A DNA stretch of 9,690 nt from an uncultured Bryobacteraceae bacterium (lineage in GTDB: Bacteria > Acidobacteriota > Terriglobia > Bryobacterales > Bryobacteraceae), in contig CAKZVG010000481.1 in the NCBI GenBank assembly GCA_937921835.1, positions 1 through 9,690 on the forward strand, read 5' to 3'. The first letter of the stretch is position 1. Every line of letters starts with the position of its first letter. Shown one piece after another: positions 1 through 5,961 of this stretch. The notes beneath the pieces are model-generated. The model was not told where the DNA came from. It saw nothing but the letters and a program-made list of their open reading frames with translations, and ran no database searches. Position numbers and translations under genes: made by a program.

Positions 1-1
1 G

Positions 2-829
2 GACCGGGCCCTGGCGCTCCCTCCGCTGAACACCACTCTGGCCCGGCGCATGATGGAACGGACCAAGATCTACACCGCGCTCAAGGGAGTCCGCGGGCGC
101 AAGCCGGTGGACCTGGAAGCGCTCGACCGGCTGCTGGTGCACTTCAGCCAGCTTGTCGTCGAGCAGCGCTGGATCAAGGAGATCGACATCAACCCGCTGC
201 TGGCTTCTCCCGAGCAGCTCGTGGCGCTGGACGCGCGCGTGGTGCTCCATCCGGCGGACACGCGGGAGGAGGACCTTCCCAAGCTGCCGGTGCGGCCCTA
301 CCCGGTTCAATACTGCGGCGCCTGGAAGATGAAGGACGGCGTCGAGGTCACCATCCGGCCCATCCGTCCCGAGGATGAGCCCGCCATGGTGCAGTTCCAC
401 GAGACGCTTTCCGACCGCACCGTCTACCAGCGCTACATGCAGCTTCTCCAGTTGCAACAGCGCGTCTCGCACGAGCGGCTGACGCGCATCTGCTTCATCG
501 ACTACGACCGCGAGATCGCCCTGGTGGCCGTCAAGCCGGGCGAGGGTGGCGCGGCCGAGATCATCGGCGTCGGACGCCTGCAAAAGATCCATGGCACCGG
601 CGGCGCCGAGTTCGCCATCGTCATCAGCGACAGCCAGCAGGGCAAGGGGCTGGGCACTGAGCTGCTCCGGCGTCTGATCGCCATCGCCCGCGATGAACGC
701 CTGGACCGCATCCGCGCCGATATCCTGGCCGACAACGTCGGTATGCAGAAGGTGTGCGAGTCGCTGGGCTTCCGCCTAAAGCACGACCCCAACGAGCCGA
801 CCGTCGAAGCCGAACTGGATCTGAACTAG
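2..829 (+). CDS. Acyl-CoA synthetase (ADP-forming)/GNAT acetyltransferase fusion, C-terminal part (5' truncated)
   Basis: The reading frame is open from base 2 to the TAG at 827-829, giving 275 visible residues; the start lies before the window. The first ~90 residues look like the end of an ATP-grasp subunit of an NDP-forming acyl-CoA synthetase, with the typical IKEIDINPLL segment (E-x-D-x-N-P). After a linker containing YPVQY, a GNAT domain starts near VTIRPIRPEDEPAM and carries the acetyl-CoA pyrophosphate-binding loop QGKGLGTELL, ending in ADNVGMQKVCESLGF. This order matches the Pat/PatZ (YfiQ) type of protein lysine acetyltransferase, in which the synthetase part is usually inactive and senses acyl-CoA, while the GNAT domain acetylates enzymes such as acetyl-CoA synthetase. 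Whether the synthetase part is active here cannot be judged because its phosphohistidine region is outside the window. An ATG at 50 could be mistaken for the start, but coding similarity continues upstream of it. Confidence 0.87.
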   Translation, partial: DRALALPPLNTTLARRMMERTKIYTALKGVRGRKPVDLEALDRLLVHFSQLVVEQRWIKEIDINPLLASPEQLVALDARVVLHPADTREEDLPKLPVRPYPVQYCGAWKMKDGVEVTIRPIRPEDEPAMVQFHETLSDRTVYQRYMQLLQLQQRVSHERLTRICFIDYDREIALVAVKPGEGGAAEIIGVGRLQKIHGTGGAEFAIVISDSQQGKGLGTELLRRLIAIARDERLDRIRADILADNVGMQKVCESLGFRLKHDPNEPTVEAELDLN

Positions 830-836
830 AGTGGCG

Positions 837-886
837 CCGGCCGCGGCGCGCGGAGCGGCCCTCCCGCGCCTTCGCGCCGCGGCCGG
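837..886 (+). terminator. Strong stem-loop after the acyl-CoA synthetase/GNAT gene
   Basis: A perfect 14-bp inverted repeat, CCGGCCGCGGCGCG at 837-850 and its complement at 873-886, encloses a 22-nt loop and begins 7 nt after the stop codon. No T-tract follows on the + strand, so it is not a classical intrinsic terminator. It may act as a transcript 3'-end stabiliser or a Rho-assisted pause site. In such GC-rich DNA, chance palindromes are more common, but 14 perfect pairs directly after a stop codon is notable. Confidence 0.45.
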
Positions 887-989
887 GCGGAGGCTGTCAG
901 CCCCGCTGTCCACGGCGGATCGAGGCCGGAGCCGCACGGGCGGCGCTGCCGGAGGGGACCGCTTCCCAGGCTAGCCCGGTGGCGGCGTC

Positions 990-1029
990 AAAAGACCCGG
1001 GGCGGCCCCGAGCGGAGCGGCCGCCCCGG
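990..1029 (-). terminator. Intrinsic terminator of the HU gene
   Basis: Read on the minus strand, an 11-bp perfect stem (arms at 1029-1019 and 1007-997, CCGGGGCGGCC and complement) with an 11-nt loop is followed after a few bases by TTTT (993-990). It lies 13 nt after the HU stop codon. The T-tract is short, but the position and stem make a factor-independent terminator likely. Confidence 0.65.
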
Positions 1030-1041
1030 CAAGAGCGGAAA

Positions 1042-1347
1042 CTACTTCTTCTTCGGAGGGACGATGGCGTCCTTGACGGACTTGGCCACGCGGAATTTCA
1101 CGACTTTCTTGGCCGGGATCTTGATTTTCTCGCCCGTCGCCGGGTTGCGTCCGAGGCGCGCCTTGCGCTCCTGCCGCACCAGCCGTCCGATCCCGGGCAG
1201 CACGAATACCCCTGTCTTTTTCGTTTCGCGGACGGCGATCTCGGCATAGATCTCCAGAATCTGCTTGGCGACCTTGCTTGCCACCTGAGCCTTTTCCGCG
1301 ATTTCCTTCACCAGTTGCGTCTGCGTCATTCGGGTTGCTTCGGCCAT
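1042..1347 (-). CDS. HU/IHF-family nucleoid DNA-binding protein
   Basis: A 101-aa protein of the HU family, which bends and compacts DNA as a dimer. The N-terminal helices run through MTQTQLVKEIAEKAQVASKVAKQILE. The central block FVLPGIGRLVRQERKARLGRNPATGEKIKIPAKKVVKF contains the family signature GxGxLxxxxRxxRxGRNPxTGE with the intercalating proline in the beta-arm (RNP). The C-terminus adds a short basic tail (PPKKK). Compared with ordinary HU (about 90 aa), the annotated start at 1347 adds six residues before the methionine that aligns with the usual N-terminus. I keep 1347 because AAGGAGG lies just before it (only 3 nt away, which is short), while the internal ATG at 1329 has no Shine-Dalgarno sequence at a workable distance. 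It has its own promoter in the gap behind recA and a terminator after it, so it looks monocistronic. Confidence 0.92.
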   Translation of the reverse strand: MAEATRMTQTQLVKEIAEKAQVASKVAKQILEIYAEIAVRETKKTGVFVLPGIGRLVRQERKARLGRNPATGEKIKIPAKKVVKFRVAKSVKDAIVPPKKK

Positions 1348-1471
1348 AGGCCTCCTTCACTGTTCTCCCTGATCCGGCTTGCCGGGCCTCCTTCCGGGCC
1401 ATCTTCGCGTCCTTGACAGAACGTGCCGAAAATGTTTCGAACAAAAGGCATCAGGGCCGTTTCGCTGTCTT

Positions 1472-1500
1472 ATGATACGGGATCGCGCCGCGGTTGTAAA
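1472..1500 (-). promoter_or_regulatory. Sigma70-type promoter for the HU gene
   Basis: On the minus strand, TTTACA (1500-1495) is followed after exactly 17 nt by TATCAT (1477-1472); both differ from consensus (TTGACA, TATAAT) by only one or two bases. The predicted transcript start near 1465 leaves an untranslated leader of about 118 nt before the HU ATG at 1347. That leader contains a second AAGGAGGCC (around 1396-1388), a duplicate of the ribosome-binding region. I see no known regulatory structure in the leader. Confidence 0.6.
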
Positions 1501-1512
1501 GGGGATCGCGCC

Positions 1513-1571
1513 AAAAAAGCCCCATTTTCCGGGCGTTTCAGGGCCGGCCGACGGCCGGAAGGGCCTGAAAC
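1513..1571 (-). terminator. Terminator region behind recA (tandem hairpins plus T6)
   Basis: On the minus strand a long hairpin is formed by GTTTCAGG (1571-1564) and CCTGAAAC (1542-1535), with an inner GGCCGG/CCGGCC stem-like pair. It is followed at once by a short stem GCCC (1534-1531)/GGGC (1522-1519) and then TTTTTT (1518-1513). The short stem plus T6 is a plausible intrinsic terminator, and the long hairpin would strengthen it. It lies 28 nt behind the recA stop codon and just before the HU promoter, so it would separate the two genes. Confidence 0.5.
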
Positions 1572-1605
1572 ACGCCTTCCGGAGGCCTTGGGACCATTTC
1601 AGGCC
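1535..1605 (-). repeat. Three-copy TTTCAGG element forming two competing hairpins at the recA 3' end
   Basis: On the + strand, TTTCAGGGCC (1536-1545) and TTTCAGGCC (1597-1605) are direct copies, and GGCCTGAAA (1562-1570) between them is an inverted copy. The middle copy can pair with either neighbour but not both at once. The copy at 1597-1605 contains the recA stop codon (TGA on the minus strand, 1601-1599). What this does is not known; the arrangement resembles an alternative-structure (terminator/antiterminator) switch. Confidence 0.5.
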
Positions 1606-2630
1606 ACGGAAGCGGCGCTGCGCCGGCCAGCTGGGGCGCTCGTGAGGCCCAGTTTCTGGCGCACTTCCTGGGAGATCCGGGCGGCGGTTTCGGGGTGCTC
1701 GCGGAGGAAGTTGCGGGCCGTCTCCCGGCCCTGGCCGATCCGTTCGCCGCGGAAACTGAACCAGGATCCGCTCTTTTCGAGCACGCCTTGCGCGACGCCC
1801 AGGTCGAGCAGATCGCCCTCGCCGGAGATCCCCTCCCCGTAGAGCAGATCGAGTTCGGCCTCGCGGAAGGGCGCGGCGACCTTGTTCTTGACCACCTTGA
1901 CCTTGACGCGGCTGCCGGCCGTGTTCTCGCCGTCCTTGAGGATTGAAGTCCGCCGGACTTCCAGCCGGACCGAGGCGTAGAACTTAAGGGCGCGCCCGCC
2001 GGTGGTGGTCTCCGGACTGCCGAACAGGACGCCGACTTTCTCGCGGAGCTGGTTGATGAAGATGAGGCAGCAGTTGTTTCTGGCGACCGTGCCGGTGAGT
2101 TTGCGCAGCGCCTGGGACATCAGCCGCGCCTGCAAGCCGACGTGGCTTTCTCCCATCTCGCCTTCCAGTTCGGCCTTGGGCACCAGCGCGGCCACCGAAT
2201 CGACCACCGCGATGTCGAGCGCTCCGCTGGAAATCAGCGCGCCGGTGATTTCGAGCGCCTGTTCGCCGTAATCGGGCTGGGAGACCAGCAGATTCTCCAC
2301 GTCCACCCCGAGGTTGCGGGCGTAGGTGAGGTCCAGCGCGTGCTCGGCGTCGATGAAGGCCGCCGCGCCGCCCGCGCGCTGCGCCTGGGCGATCGCCGCC
2401 AGCGCGAGCGTGGTCTTGCCGGAGGACTCCGGACCGAAAATCTCAATCACCCGCCCGCGCGGGAAGCCGCCGACGCCCAAGGCGGCGTCGAGCGAGATCG
2501 CCCCGCTCGGGATGACGGCAACCGGCAGCGCCTGGGTCGAGCCCAGGCGCAGGACCGAACCCTTTCCGAACTGCTTCTCGATGTAACTCAACGCCGAGTC
2601 GATCTGGTTGCGGCGCGCGCCGTCGTCCAC
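1599..2630 (-). CDS. recA: RecA recombinase
   Basis: The 343-aa product is the RecA ATPase, which forms filaments on single-stranded DNA for homologous recombination and, in many bacteria, triggers LexA self-cleavage. All core motifs are intact: Walker [10 protein letters not shown] (66-74, K72), [10 protein letters not shown] with E96, Walker B VVDSVAAL (D144), loop L1 around [20 protein letters not shown] with Q194, and loop L2 [11 protein letters not shown] chose the GTG at 2630, not the TTG at 2657. AAGGAG lies 6 nt before the GTG, the TTG has no Shine-Dalgarno sequence, and with the GTG start K72, E96, Y103, D144 and Q194 fall on exactly the E. coli numbers. The C-terminus ends in a neutral-to-basic, Ala/Ser-rich tail ([13 protein letters not shown]) in place of the acidic tail that restrains E. 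coli RecA. I see no CTGT-N8-ACAG or GAAC-N4-GTTC LexA-type box upstream. It is divergent from motA. Confidence 0.97.
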   Translation of the reverse strand: MDDGARRNQIDSALSYIEKQFGKGSVLRLGSTQALPVAVIPSGAISLDAALGVGGFPRGRVIEIFGPESSGKTTLALAAIAQAQRAGGAAAFIDAEHALDLTYARNLGVDVENLLVSQPDYGEQALEITGALISSGALDIAVVDSVAALVPKAELEGEMGESHVGLQARLMSQALRKLTGTVARNNCCLIFINQLREKVGVLFGSPETTTGGRALKFYASVRLEVRRTSILKDGENTAGSRVKVKVVKNKVAAPFREAELDLLYGEGISGEGDLLDLGVAQGVLEKSGSWFSFRGERIGQGRETARNFLREHPETAARISQEVRQKLGLTSAPAGRRSAASVA

Positions 2631-2636
2631 GAAGCT

Positions 2637-2642
2637 CTCCTT
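2637..2642 (-). promoter_or_regulatory. Ribosome-binding site that fixes the recA start at GTG
   Basis: AAGGAG on the minus strand, 6 nt before the GTG at 2630-2628. It lies inside the longer open frame that begins at a TTG (2657), and is the main reason for calling the shorter protein. Confidence 0.7.
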
Positions 2643-2717
2643 ACGGATGGATTCCAAGAGGAATGTGACGGCGGCGGAGCGGGATTCTCAGGAAAATGCG
2701 AGGCGCCGTCCGGGCGC

Positions 2718-2725
2718 GCCGATAA
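2718..2725 (+). promoter_or_regulatory. Flagellar sigma28 (FliA)-type -10 element before motA
   Basis: GCCGATAA matches the FliA -10 consensus at all eight positions and ends 35 nt before the motA ATG, which would give a leader of about 30 nt. At the usual spacing upstream (about 2699-2702) I do not find the TAAA -35 element; the sequence there is CGAG. It is therefore a half-match. MotAB are classical FliA-dependent class III flagellar genes, which supports the call. Confidence 0.45.
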
Positions 2726-2736
2726 GCGCTTTTGGA

Positions 2737-2750
2737 GGCCGGAACCGGCC
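2737..2750. repeat. 14-bp palindrome in the motA leader
   Basis: GGCCGGAACCGGCC consists of 6-bp arms around a two-base centre. It overlaps the GGAGG at 2734-2738, which would otherwise be the only Shine-Dalgarno-like sequence, though at 22 nt from the ATG it is too far to act normally. It could be an operator or a chance GC palindrome. Confidence 0.3.
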
Positions 2751-2760
2751 TGCGCGGACC

Positions 2761-3621
2761 ATGTTTGCGATTCTCGGTTTACTCGTCGTCTTCGGCGCCG
2801 TCATCGGAGGCTATCTCCTCGAACACGGCAACTTGCACGTCCTCTTCCAGCCGGCCGAGCTGGTGATCATCGGCGGCGCGGCGCTCGGATCGCTGCTGGT
2901 GGCGAATCCGCTGCCGGTCATTATCCGCGTGCTGAAGGGGCTGGGCGGGATCCTGGGAAGCGATCCCTACAACCGGGCCTTCTACCTGGACAGCCTCAAG
3001 ATGCTGTTCGCGCTGTTTCAGCGGGCGCGCAAGGACGGCCTGGTGAAACTCGAGGAGGACGTGGACCATCCCGACAAGAGCCAGGTCTTCACGAAGTATC
3101 CGAAGTTCCTGAAGGACCATCACGCGCTGCATTTCGTCTGCGACACCGTGCGCTCGGTGGTCAGCGGCGGAGTGGGCCATTTCGAGGTGGACCAGATGAT
3201 GGAAATCGACATGGAAGTCCACCACCACGAAGCCGGGCAGCCGGTGTCGGCGCTCACCACGGTGGCCGACTCCTTGCCCGGTCTGGGCATTGTGGCGGCG
3301 GTGCTGGGGGTGGTCATTACGATGGGAGCGCTGGGGGGGCCGCCCGAGGAAATCGGCCACAAAGTGGCGGCGGCTCTGGTGGGGACGTTTCTGGGAATCC
3401 TGATGTGCTACGGCGTGTTCGGTCCCCTGGCCGCCCTGATGGGCAAGCGCAACGATTCGGCCGCGCACTACTACCAGGTGCTGCGGGTGGCCATCGTGGC
3501 CTTTGTGAAGGGGCTTTCACCCATCCTGGCGGTGGAGTTCGGGCGGCGCGCGATCCCGCACAGCGTCCGCCCCACCTTCAAACAGATGGAGGAGGCTTGC
3601 CGCCAGTCCAACAAGGCCTGA
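2761..3621 (+). CDS. motA: Flagellar motor stator protein MotA
   Basis: A 286-aa inner-membrane protein that, with MotB, forms the proton-driven stator of the flagellar motor. The N-terminus FAILGLLVVFGAVIGGYLL is TM1, followed by the signature QPAELVIIGGAALG (TM2). The cytoplasmic loop carries R90 and E98 (RARKDGLVKLEED), which contact FliG, and TM3 and TM4 carry P173 (SLPGLGIVAAV) and P222 (GPLAAL). These four residues sit on the same numbers as in E. coli MotA, which supports the ATG at 2761 over longer in-frame starts. The invariant end VEFGRRAIPHSVRPTF is present. No good Shine-Dalgarno sequence is seen near the ATG. The stop is 15 nt before motB, so the two are co-transcribed. Confidence 0.95.
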   Translation: MFAILGLLVVFGAVIGGYLLEHGNLHVLFQPAELVIIGGAALGSLLVANPLPVIIRVLKGLGGILGSDPYNRAFYLDSLKMLFALFQRARKDGLVKLEEDVDHPDKSQVFTKYPKFLKDHHALHFVCDTVRSVVSGGVGHFEVDQMMEIDMEVHHHEAGQPVSALTTVADSLPGLGIVAAVLGVVITMGALGGPPEEIGHKVAAALVGTFLGILMCYGVFGPLAALMGKRNDSAAHYYQVLRVAIVAFVKGLSPILAVEFGRRAIPHSVRPTFKQMEEACRQSNKA

Positions 3622-3636
3622 GGCGGCCGGAGCCGC

Positions 3637-4446
3637 ATGAGCAATTCGGGACAGACCGCGCCCATTATCATCGTCAAGAAGAAGGTGAACCACGGCGGCC
3701 ATCACGGGGGCGCCTGGAAGGTGGCCTACGCCGACTTCGTCACCGCCATGATGGCGCTGTTCATCGTGCTCTGGCTCATGAACACCAACCAGAAGATCCA
3801 GGAGGCGGTTTCCGGATATTTTCGCGATCCCAAGGGCTACAAGGCGCTGTCCGGGACCGGCGCGGCCGGTTCGGGCGAAACCCTGGCCGTGGATCGCGCC
3901 GGAATGGAGCAACTCAGCGAGAAACTCCGGCAAGCCATGAGCCGGCTGCCCGAATTCCAACAGATCAAGGACCAGGTGCAGGTCACCGTCACCGGCGAGG
4001 GATTGCGGGTGGAACTGCTCGAAACCGAGAAAGGCGTCTTCTTCGAGAGCGGCAGTGCGAAGCCTAGCCTGCCCGGCGAGGATATGATCAAGCTCATGGC
4101 GCGCGAGCTCGGCAAGCTGCCCAACGAGATCGTCATCGAGGGCCATACCGACTCCCGGCCTTTCTCCAACGACAGCGTCTACAGCAATTGGGAGCTGTCG
4201 TCGGACCGCGCCAACTCCGCCCGGCGGCTGATGGAAGCCTCCGGCGCCCGGCCCAAGCAGATCGTCCAGGTGCGCGGCTTCGCCGACCGCAACCTGCGCG
4301 CGCCGGACAAACCCGAGGACGCCTCCAACCGGCGCGTGTCCATCATCGTGCGCTATCCGAACGAGCACACCGAGGCGGCCGGCGAAACCGCGCCCGCCAA
4401 GCCCACGCCGATGCCGGAGCACAAACAAGCGGCGGGACGTCACTGA
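3637..4446 (+). CDS. motB: Flagellar motor stator protein MotB
   Basis: A 269-aa stator partner of MotA, anchored in the inner membrane and binding peptidoglycan. A short basic cytoplasmic N-terminus (IIIVKKKVNHGGHHGGAWK) precedes the single membrane helix at about residues 33-50, AYADFVTAMMALFIVLWL, in which D33 is the proton-carrying aspartate (D32 in E. coli). A plug/linker region follows, then an OmpA/MotB peptidoglycan-binding domain (about 120-240) with IEGHTDSRPF, NWELSSDRANSARRL and RGFADRNL...NRRVSI. A Pro/Ala-rich tail ends the protein. CGGAG lies 4 nt before the ATG. All elements needed for a working H+ stator are present. Confidence 0.95.
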   Translation: MSNSGQTAPIIIVKKKVNHGGHHGGAWKVAYADFVTAMMALFIVLWLMNTNQKIQEAVSGYFRDPKGYKALSGTGAAGSGETLAVDRAGMEQLSEKLRQAMSRLPEFQQIKDQVQVTVTGEGLRVELLETEKGVFFESGSAKPSLPGEDMIKLMARELGKLPNEIVIEGHTDSRPFSNDSVYSNWELSSDRANSARRLMEASGARPKQIVQVRGFADRNLRAPDKPEDASNRRVSIIVRYPNEHTEAAGETAPAKPTPMPEHKQAAGRH

Positions 4447-4447
4447 T

Positions 4448-4523
4448 CCGGAAGCCGGCCCCGGTTCGAGCGGCGGCCGGTGGTGCTCGCAAGGGTGGCG
4501 CGGCCCAGTGCGGGCGCTTCCGG
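4448..4523. other. Convergent gap between motB and the PAS-GGDEF gene
   Basis: This 84-nt gap (4447-4530) lies between two converging genes. It holds an 8-bp inverted pair, CCGGAAGC (4448-4455) and GCTTCCGG (4516-4523), around a further CCGGCC/GGCCGG pair (4456-4480). There is no T-tract on either strand. It may be a weak two-way transcription end, but the loop is long and the call is uncertain. Confidence 0.25.
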
Positions 4524-4530
4524 CCCCGTC

Positions 4531-5463
4531 TCACTCCACCACCAGCGTGTTCCCTCCAGCGGCGCGCGCCAAGGCGAGCTGCTTTCCAGCCCGCGCGATG
4601 ACTGCCTGCTGGTCTTCGCCCTGGCGCACAATCACGCCGCCGATCGAGACCGTCGCGTGCACGGGCGCGCCCCACCACTGGATACTCGATTTCGCCACCA
4701 GGGCGCGCAGGCGCTCTCCGACCCTGCGCAGCGTAGCCGGGTCGCAGCCGTCGATGACCACCAGGAACTTGTCCTTTTCCCAACGTCCCAGCAGTTGCTG
4801 CTCGGTAACGCCGCCGAGCAGCGCCAGGGCGACGGTGCGCAGCATCGAGTTGCCGGCGTCGCGGCCATAGGTGCGGTTGATTCCCTTCAGGTTATCGACG
4901 TCGGCCAGCAGCAGGCCGAAGGGAACGCCATCGACCGGGAACTCGTGGACGCGCTCGCCCAGCCGGGTTTCGATTAGCGCGTGGTTGGGCAGACCGGTCA
5001 AAGGATCGAGCGACTCGGGACCTTCGAGTCCGCCGTCGGGCGCGGTCCTGCGGCCGGGGGCGCGTTGTTCAAAGACCTGAACCGCGCCGGCGATTTCACC
5101 GCCCCGCTTCAGCGCCGACACGCGCACCCGCACCGCCACCGGGTGCCCGTCCTTGTGCCGCAGGTAGCAGTGGATTTCGCGGGGGCAGCCGTCGATGAGG
5201 GTGGCCTCCAGCGGACAGCCGTTCTGGCAGAGACCTCCGCCGTCGAGCGTGCTGTGCGTCAGCAGGCCGTCGAAACAATGCCGCCCCAGGACATCGTGCC
5301 GGAGGTGTCCGGTGATGGCCTCCGCGGCGGCGTTCCACTCGACAATCCGGCGCCCGGCGTCCACCACGTATACCCCGTCGGGCAGGCTATCGACTACCGC
5401 CTGGCAAAGTTCGGAAGGGGGCGCGGGCAGCTCGCTGTTTGGGGACCCGGGATGCCGCTCCAT
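4531..5463 (-). CDS. PAS domain protein with degenerate GGDEF domain
   Basis: A 310-aa cytoplasmic protein without membrane segments. A PAS domain (about residues 20-130; VVDSLPDGVYVVDAGRRIVEWNAAAEAITG) contains a cysteine-rich insertion with Cys63, 79, 83, 93 and 99 (including LCQNGCPLEA). A GGDEF domain (about 152-310) begins with the usual DPLTGLPN and retains LADVDNLKGIN with the first metal-binding aspartate (D188) and VSIGG. The signature GGDEF, however, is replaced by EKDKF (229-233, GRWEKDKFLVVI), and no RxxD inhibitory site is seen before it. Diguanylate cyclase activity is therefore unlikely; such domains usually bind GTP or protein partners. I chose the ATG at 5463 (CAGGAG six nt upstream) over a GTG at 5478. 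It sits tail-to-tail with motB and has a FliA-like promoter, pointing to a motility role (inference). Confidence 0.9.
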   Translation of the reverse strand: MERHPGSPNSELPAPPSELCQAVVDSLPDGVYVVDAGRRIVEWNAAAEAITGHLRHDVLGRHCFDGLLTHSTLDGGGLCQNGCPLEATLIDGCPREIHCYLRHKDGHPVAVRVRVSALKRGGEIAGAVQVFEQRAPGRRTAPDGGLEGPESLDPLTGLPNHALIETRLGERVHEFPVDGVPFGLLLADVDNLKGINRTYGRDAGNSMLRTVALALLGGVTEQQLLGRWEKDKFLVVIDGCDPATLRRVGERLRALVAKSSIQWWGAPVHATVSIGGVIVRQGEDQQAVIARAGKQLALARAAGGNTLVVE

Positions 5464-5490
5464 GACAGACTCCTGCACTCCTCATCCGGC

Positions 5491-5516
5491 TTATCGGCGG
5501 AATCGCGGGCGCTTTG
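5491..5516 (-). promoter_or_regulatory. Sigma28 (FliA)-type promoter for the PAS-GGDEF gene
   Basis: On the minus strand, CAAAG (5516-5512) is followed by an exact GCCGATAA (5498-5491). The spacing between CAAA and GCCGATAA is 14 nt, against 15 in the consensus TAAA-N15-GCCGATAA. The -10 ends 27 nt before the ATG at 5463, giving a short leader. It is the same octamer found before motA. Confidence 0.5.
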
Positions 5517-5526
5517 AGCGCCGCTC

Positions 5527-5555
5527 TAGGACGGCTGCGCCGCGTTTGGTACAAT
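5527..5555 (+). promoter_or_regulatory. Candidate promoter of the microcompartment shell operon
   Basis: TACAAT (5550-5555) is a close match to the -10 consensus in an otherwise GC-rich region; the hexamer 17 nt upstream, TAGGAC, is a poor -35. A CTTCGAAG palindrome (5561-5568) lies at the predicted transcript start. The leader to the BMC-H ATG would be about 70 nt. It is divergent from the PAS-GGDEF promoter. Confidence 0.4.
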
Positions 5556-5631
5556 CAATTCTTCGAAGGGCTTGGACCGGATGCGCGCGGAGTGCCTCCA
5601 CGCCGCGCCGGGGGAACGTTCTGGAGGATCG

Positions 5632-5928
5632 ATGGGCGAAGCGCTCGGAATGATCGACACTCGCGGCCTGGTGGCCATGATCGAAGCCGCCGACGCGATG
5701 GCGAAAGCCGCCAAGGTGACCATGGTGGGCTGGGAGAAGATCGGCTCGGGTTACGTCACCGCTCTGGTGCGCGGCGACGTAGCGGCGGTGCGGGCGGCGA
5801 CCGATGCCGGCGCGGCGGCGGCGCGGCGCGTCGGGGAGCTGATCTCGGTGCACGTCATTCCGCGCCCACACCCCAGCCTGGAAGACGTTCTGCCGATCGG
5901 CAAGTCCGGCGCCGCCAACGCGAAGTAG
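5632..5928 (+). CDS. Bacterial microcompartment hexameric shell protein (BMC-H)
   Basis: A 98-aa protein of the single-domain BMC family (PduA/CcmK/EutM type); six copies form a flat hexagonal tile of the microcompartment shell. The fold runs from [23 protein letters not shown], through the central-pore loop KIGSG (36-40) followed by Y41, to [17 protein letters not shown] and the edge motif PRPH (77-80). K25 matches the conserved edge lysine that joins neighbouring tiles. A longer in-frame start exists at 5572, but the family N-terminus begins at MGEALG and GGAGG lies 4 nt before this ATG, so 5632 is chosen. It is the first gene of a four-gene shell cluster and is separated from the pentamer genes by 47 nt with a hairpin. 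Confidence 0.95.
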   Translation: MGEALGMIDTRGLVAMIEAADAMAKAAKVTMVGWEKIGSGYVTALVRGDVAAVRAATDAGAAAARRVGELISVHVIPRPHPSLEDVLPIGKSGAANAK

Positions 5929-5940
5929 AAAGGAATGGCC

Positions 5941-5961
5941 GCCGGTCCGCCGCGGGCCGGC
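5941..5961 (+). other. Hairpin between the hexamer gene and the first pentamer gene
   Basis: GCCGGTCC (5941-5948) can pair with GGGCCGGC (5954-5961), 8 pairs including one G-U, around a 5-nt loop. It begins 12 nt after the BMC-H stop and ends 14 nt before the next ATG, which has no Shine-Dalgarno sequence. It could stabilise or trim the upstream hexamer message, or limit pentamer translation; this is inference. Confidence 0.4.

Noticed and set aside
754..1416. A 220-codon + strand frame over the intergenic hairpin and HU gene
   Set aside because: Arg/Pro-rich translation, antisense to HU and running through the HU terminator stem; not a plausible protein.
1412..1417. A perfect TTGACA on the + strand in the HU-recA gap
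   Set aside because: No -10 element follows at 16-18 nt and no + strand gene lies downstream, so it is most likely a chance match.
971..1444. A 157-codon minus-strand frame overlapping HU in another frame
   Set aside because: It overlaps the entire HU gene, runs past its terminator and has a charged low-complexity translation.
2142..4067. A 641-codon open frame on the + strand across recA (antisense) and motA/motB
   Set aside because: Its protein is low-complexity Arg/Gly/Ala/Pro-rich with no family pattern, and it overlaps three certain genes. It is the usual stop-free shadow in GC-rich DNA.
3517..4443. A 308-codon open frame antisense to motB
   Set aside because: It mirrors the codon pattern of motB, has no domain signature and no ribosome-binding site.
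5572..5631. A 20-residue N-terminal extension of the BMC-H protein from an ATG at 5572
   Set aside because: The family N-terminus begins at MGEALG, GGAGG precedes the ATG at 5632, and the extension has no family similarity.
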